Assembly (NCBI GenBank): GCA_003599475.1
Contig: QZKK01000228.1
Coordinates: 1-17,033 of the forward strand
Direction of reading: 5' to 3'
DNA: 17,033 bases
From: Desulfobacteraceae bacterium
GTDB taxonomy: Bacteria > Desulfobacterota > Desulfobacteria > Desulfobacterales > SURF-15
In this document: positions 15,360-17,033 of the stretch, in pieces
Layout: the number at the start of each line of letters is the position of its first letter
Numbering within the stretch: the stretch's first letter is position 1
Program-made: the position numbers and the translations under genes
The notes under the pieces: generated by a model
Databases searched by the model: none
Seen by the model: only the letters and a program-made list of their open reading frames with translations
Told to the model about the DNA's origin: nothing

Positions 15360-16022
15360 TCAGGTAATACTTTCTTCGACAACCTCCATCGAAAAAATTG
15401 GGAGCTTTTCACGAAACTTGATTTCATCGGATGAGCCCTCCAAGAGAAACGGGAGAATAAAATCCTTGAAACGGATTGCAGAATCGAAAATCTTGTCGAA
15501 ATTGAAAGATTTTTCGTTCACGCCAAGGCAGACCTTGCTCACCCATGATTTCTCCTGCGAATCGTACACGCAACTTGAATAGGTAGTACCCGGGATCTGC
15601 ACTCCAAGAAAAGCCGTGTGCGATTTCTTTAGGTTCTCAGCATCTACCCACGAAAGAGACCCCCACACAGGAAAAGGATTTGGCGGGTCCTTCGCCAATT
15701 CGCGCCTTAGGTGCTGGATGTAGTGCCGATATTCCTCAGCGAGACTGGATGCGGATAAGAAAGCCCTCATCTCAATATGCTTTGAACTCAAATCAGGCAG
15801 AGATTGAGCTATTTCTCTGATTCGATGTAGTGTGTCAACGAAACCCCAGCATGCCGCGAGCGCCGAGATGACCTTTGTATTGTCCAATGGAATCTGACAA
15901 CAGGTCTCCCATAAACCTGAGTGATAATATTTAAGCAACTGGAAGGAATAATGCAATCCATCCAAGCAGAGAATTCTTCTAAGGCTAATTGCGTTCAACA
16001 TAGGATGCCTAACCTTAGCCAT
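15360..16022 (-). CDS. Unknown soluble protein (220 aa) with a HEPN-like Arg-x4-His motif
   Basis: The N-terminal half (about 10-110) looks all-helical and includes ALAACWGFVDTLHRIREIAQ and AEEYRHYIQHLRREL. The latter contains Arg99-x4-His104, the spacing used by HEPN-domain RNases of toxin and defence systems. The C-terminal half (about 115-220) looks mixed alpha/beta (PFPVWGSLSWVD, FLGVQIPGTTYSSCVYD). No membrane segment or signal peptide is seen. I do not recognise the family, and the HEPN idea rests on one motif. The ATG at 16022 was preferred to the GTG one codon earlier; neither has a good Shine-Dalgarno site, which fits translation coupled to the 141-residue gene ending 60 bp upstream. 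Both genes lie between two copies of the 20-bp repeat. Confidence 0.7.
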   Translation of the reverse strand: MAKVRHPMLNAISLRRILCLDGLHYSFQLLKYYHSGLWETCCQIPLDNTKVISALAACWGFVDTLHRIREIAQSLPDLSSKHIEMRAFLSASSLAEEYRHYIQHLRRELAKDPPNPFPVWGSLSWVDAENLKKSHTAFLGVQIPGTTYSSCVYDSQEKSWVSKVCLGVNEKSFNFDKIFDSAIRFKDFILPFLLEGSSDEIKFREKLPIFSMEVVEESIT

Positions 16023-16082
16023 CACCGGAAGGAGGATAGTACAGTGAAATCCCTGTCCGACTTAGCGGGTATTCAGCACTGG

Positions 16083-16508
16083 CTATTGAGCCCCCACACT
16101 TCGCCTCAAGTATTTCGTTATTAGATGAAGGCACTCTCCCTTGCGCTTTTCTGGTACTGCCTTAACATTTGAGAATTGGTTGAAATATTGCACAGCCTCC
16201 TGATCGCAAGTATCAATTTCAGCAAAGACCGTAAGTCCTTGCCTGCAGCTCTCCAAAGCATTAAGCATCTTTAAAGTGTCGGGATCTGTTTGATTTTGGA
16301 CTTGCTGTATCGAGAGGTTCAAGGCTTCCATTATTTTTTCTTTGGGATGAGGAAGGAGTTTTGTATCCTTGATTACGGGCAACTTCTCAGCAAGAAATTT
16401 CCCAAATTCACGGGAGATGGATTCTGCTTCCCTAACAGATAAACCTCGCTTTTGCTGCGAGTTCTCAAGCACATCACCATGTTTTCTGAGGAAATCGAAT
16501 ATGCTCAT
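16083..16508 (-). CDS. Unknown helical protein (141 aa), first gene of a two-gene unit
   Basis: The 141-residue product is mostly helical and charged (FDFLRKHGDVLENSQQKRG, SISREFGKFLAEKLPVIKD, LNLSIQQVQNQ, LNALESCRQGLTVFAEID), with no membrane segment and no motif I can name. I chose the ATG at 16508 over one 27 bases earlier. A perfect TATAAT (16543-16538) lies directly before the upstream ATG and would place the transcript start at about 16530, leaving only the inner ATG in a normal leader. GGAAAG precedes it by about 9 nt. The 220-residue gene follows on the same strand after 60 bp, so the two are probably one operon. Paired unknown small genes of this kind are often toxin-antitoxin or defence pairs, but that is only a suggestion. 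Confidence 0.7.
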   Translation of the reverse strand: MSIFDFLRKHGDVLENSQQKRGLSVREAESISREFGKFLAEKLPVIKDTKLLPHPKEKIMEALNLSIQQVQNQTDPDTLKMLNALESCRQGLTVFAEIDTCDQEAVQYFNQFSNVKAVPEKRKGECLHLITKYLRRSVGAQ

Positions 16509-16537
16509 AATATTGTCTTTCCATTCCCGAATCATTG

Positions 16538-16543
16538 ATTATA
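16538..16543 (-). promoter_or_regulatory. Consensus -10 box for the two-gene unit
   Basis: TATAAT on the minus strand lies 30 bp before the ATG at 16508. The region 17 bp upstream has no good TTGACA match, so the -35 is weak or activator-dependent. Confidence 0.5.
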
Positions 16544-16649
16544 CAGATTTCAGACGAAAATCGATACATTTTCAAATGGCCGTAAGTAATAACTTCGATT
16601 ACGCTATCAATACTCGCGAATAATTGCCTCTTTATAAAATAATTAACAT

Positions 16650-16669
16650 TTAAGATCCGACCCCAGGCT
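16650..16669. repeat. REP/RAYT-like repeat, copy 2, forming the 3' end of the channel gene
   Basis: This is an exact 20-bp copy of 15249-15268 in the same orientation. Read on the minus strand, it encodes the last residues (PGVGS) and the TAA of the channel-like frame, so the gene ends inside the repeat. Confidence 0.85.
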
Positions 16670-16967
16670 CTTCCTGTAATTGGTCTTCAGAAACTTTCTT
16701 AGCTAAGTCCTTCAGTGATATTTTTCGACGTGGTTCATTCACAGCCCAGGACACAAAAATTGTTAAAATAGTAATAAGGAAGTATAATCCTACAATAACT
16801 TCGAGGATTGTAAATAACTGAATGTGCCAAGCATTAATATTGGGGTGAATATCTCCGAAACCAAGGGTTGTAATAGTCACCACGCTAAAATAAAAGGCTT
16901 GCCATGAGCATAGTTCATAGATGGTGAAACCCTCATTAATTTGACTTCGTAACTTTACTTTGGTCAT
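16650..16967 (-). CDS. Potassium-channel pore module lacking its first membrane helix
   Basis: The 105-residue product carries the pore helix and selectivity filter of two-transmembrane potassium channels (FSVVTITTLGFGDIHP, about residues 27-42). One strong membrane helix follows (about 50-73, LFTILEVIVGLYFLITILTIFVSW) and then a charged tail. The family normally has a membrane helix before the pore, but only about 20 mostly polar residues precede it here, and the frame upstream closes at a TAG 45 bases before the ATG. The last residues come from the 20-bp repeat. The gene therefore looks truncated at the front and altered at the end. It may be a degraded channel, or a genuine short protein that could assemble only with a partner. 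Its first nine codons are duplicated, inverted, at the left end of the window. An ion-channel origin is clear; function as a channel is doubtful. Confidence 0.75.
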   Translation of the reverse strand: MTKVKLRSQINEGFTIYELCSWQAFYFSVVTITTLGFGDIHPNINAWHIQLFTILEVIVGLYFLITILTIFVSWAVNEPRRKISLKDLAKKVSEDQLQEEPGVGS

Positions 16968-17033
16968 TTTACATTGGCCCTGATACTTCTTGATTCCGAG
17001 TATGTGATTCTATGGCAGCTTGGCGCATGCGGT
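16940..17033 (-). repeat. Right arm of the 94-bp perfect inverted repeat
   Basis: This is the partner of 6-99. It covers the start and the first nine codons of the channel-like gene and the 66 bases upstream. It runs to the last base of the window, so its outer limit is unknown. Confidence 0.97.

Noticed and set aside
15921..16124. Short plus-strand frame with an AAGGAGG-like site before a GTG at 16043
   Set aside because: The site looks strong, but the product (about 26 residues) is unrecognised and antisense to two better-supported genes.

Overview
The window looks like a piece of a bacterial chromosome, probably from a Gram-negative proteobacterium-like lineage. Desulfobacterota is my best guess, from general sequence character and the recCBD-type repair locus, but nothing here proves it. 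It has a GC-rich core (about 1.39 to 14.7 kb) with long intact housekeeping-type genes. On both sides are AT-rich flanks holding short unknown genes, gene fragments and repeats.

Left flank (1 to about 1390). The first 99 bases carry a 94-bp perfect inverted copy of the right end of the window, including the first nine codons of a potassium-channel-like gene. This copy runs directly into a broken minus-strand gene (95-202). A small three-helix membrane protein follows (286-669, minus) with a clear TATAAT promoter overlapped by a palindrome. Next comes a gene-free stretch rich in ATATCC motifs, palindromes and a direct repeat.

Core. A secreted GH31 alpha-glucosidase-type enzyme with a C-terminal CBM20 starch-binding domain (1389-4439, plus) converges on a complete recC-recB-recD operon on the minus strand (13973 down to 4603). 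The three subunits would form the RecBCD helicase-nuclease, which processes double-strand DNA ends for recombination and degrades linear foreign DNA. All key motifs are present: three Walker-type motif sets and the RecB nuclease Asp-Asp-Lys triad. Short tandem repeats sit in the recB-recD gap, after recD and, in frame, inside recC. Upstream of recC are a leader with two hairpins, an extended -10 promoter and the frameshifted 3' remnant of an S58 (DmpA/L-aminopeptidase) peptidase gene.

Right flank (about 14.77 to 17.03 kb). Base composition drops to AT-rich. Four short minus-strand genes follow: a 71-aa unknown; a two-gene unit of unknown function (141 aa then 220 aa, the latter with an Arg-x4-His motif like that of HEPN RNases); and a potassium-channel pore module lacking its first membrane helix. 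Two same-orientation copies of a 20-bp repeat (TTAAGATCCGACCCCAGGCT), of the kind I associate with REP/RAYT-type elements, bracket the two-gene unit. The second copy supplies the last codons and stop of the channel gene. The right end is the partner of the 94-bp inverted repeat.

The most interesting points are the inverted repeat with its gene-breaking junction (genuine rearrangement or assembly/amplification chimera), and the repeat-bracketed two-gene unit as a candidate undescribed module.
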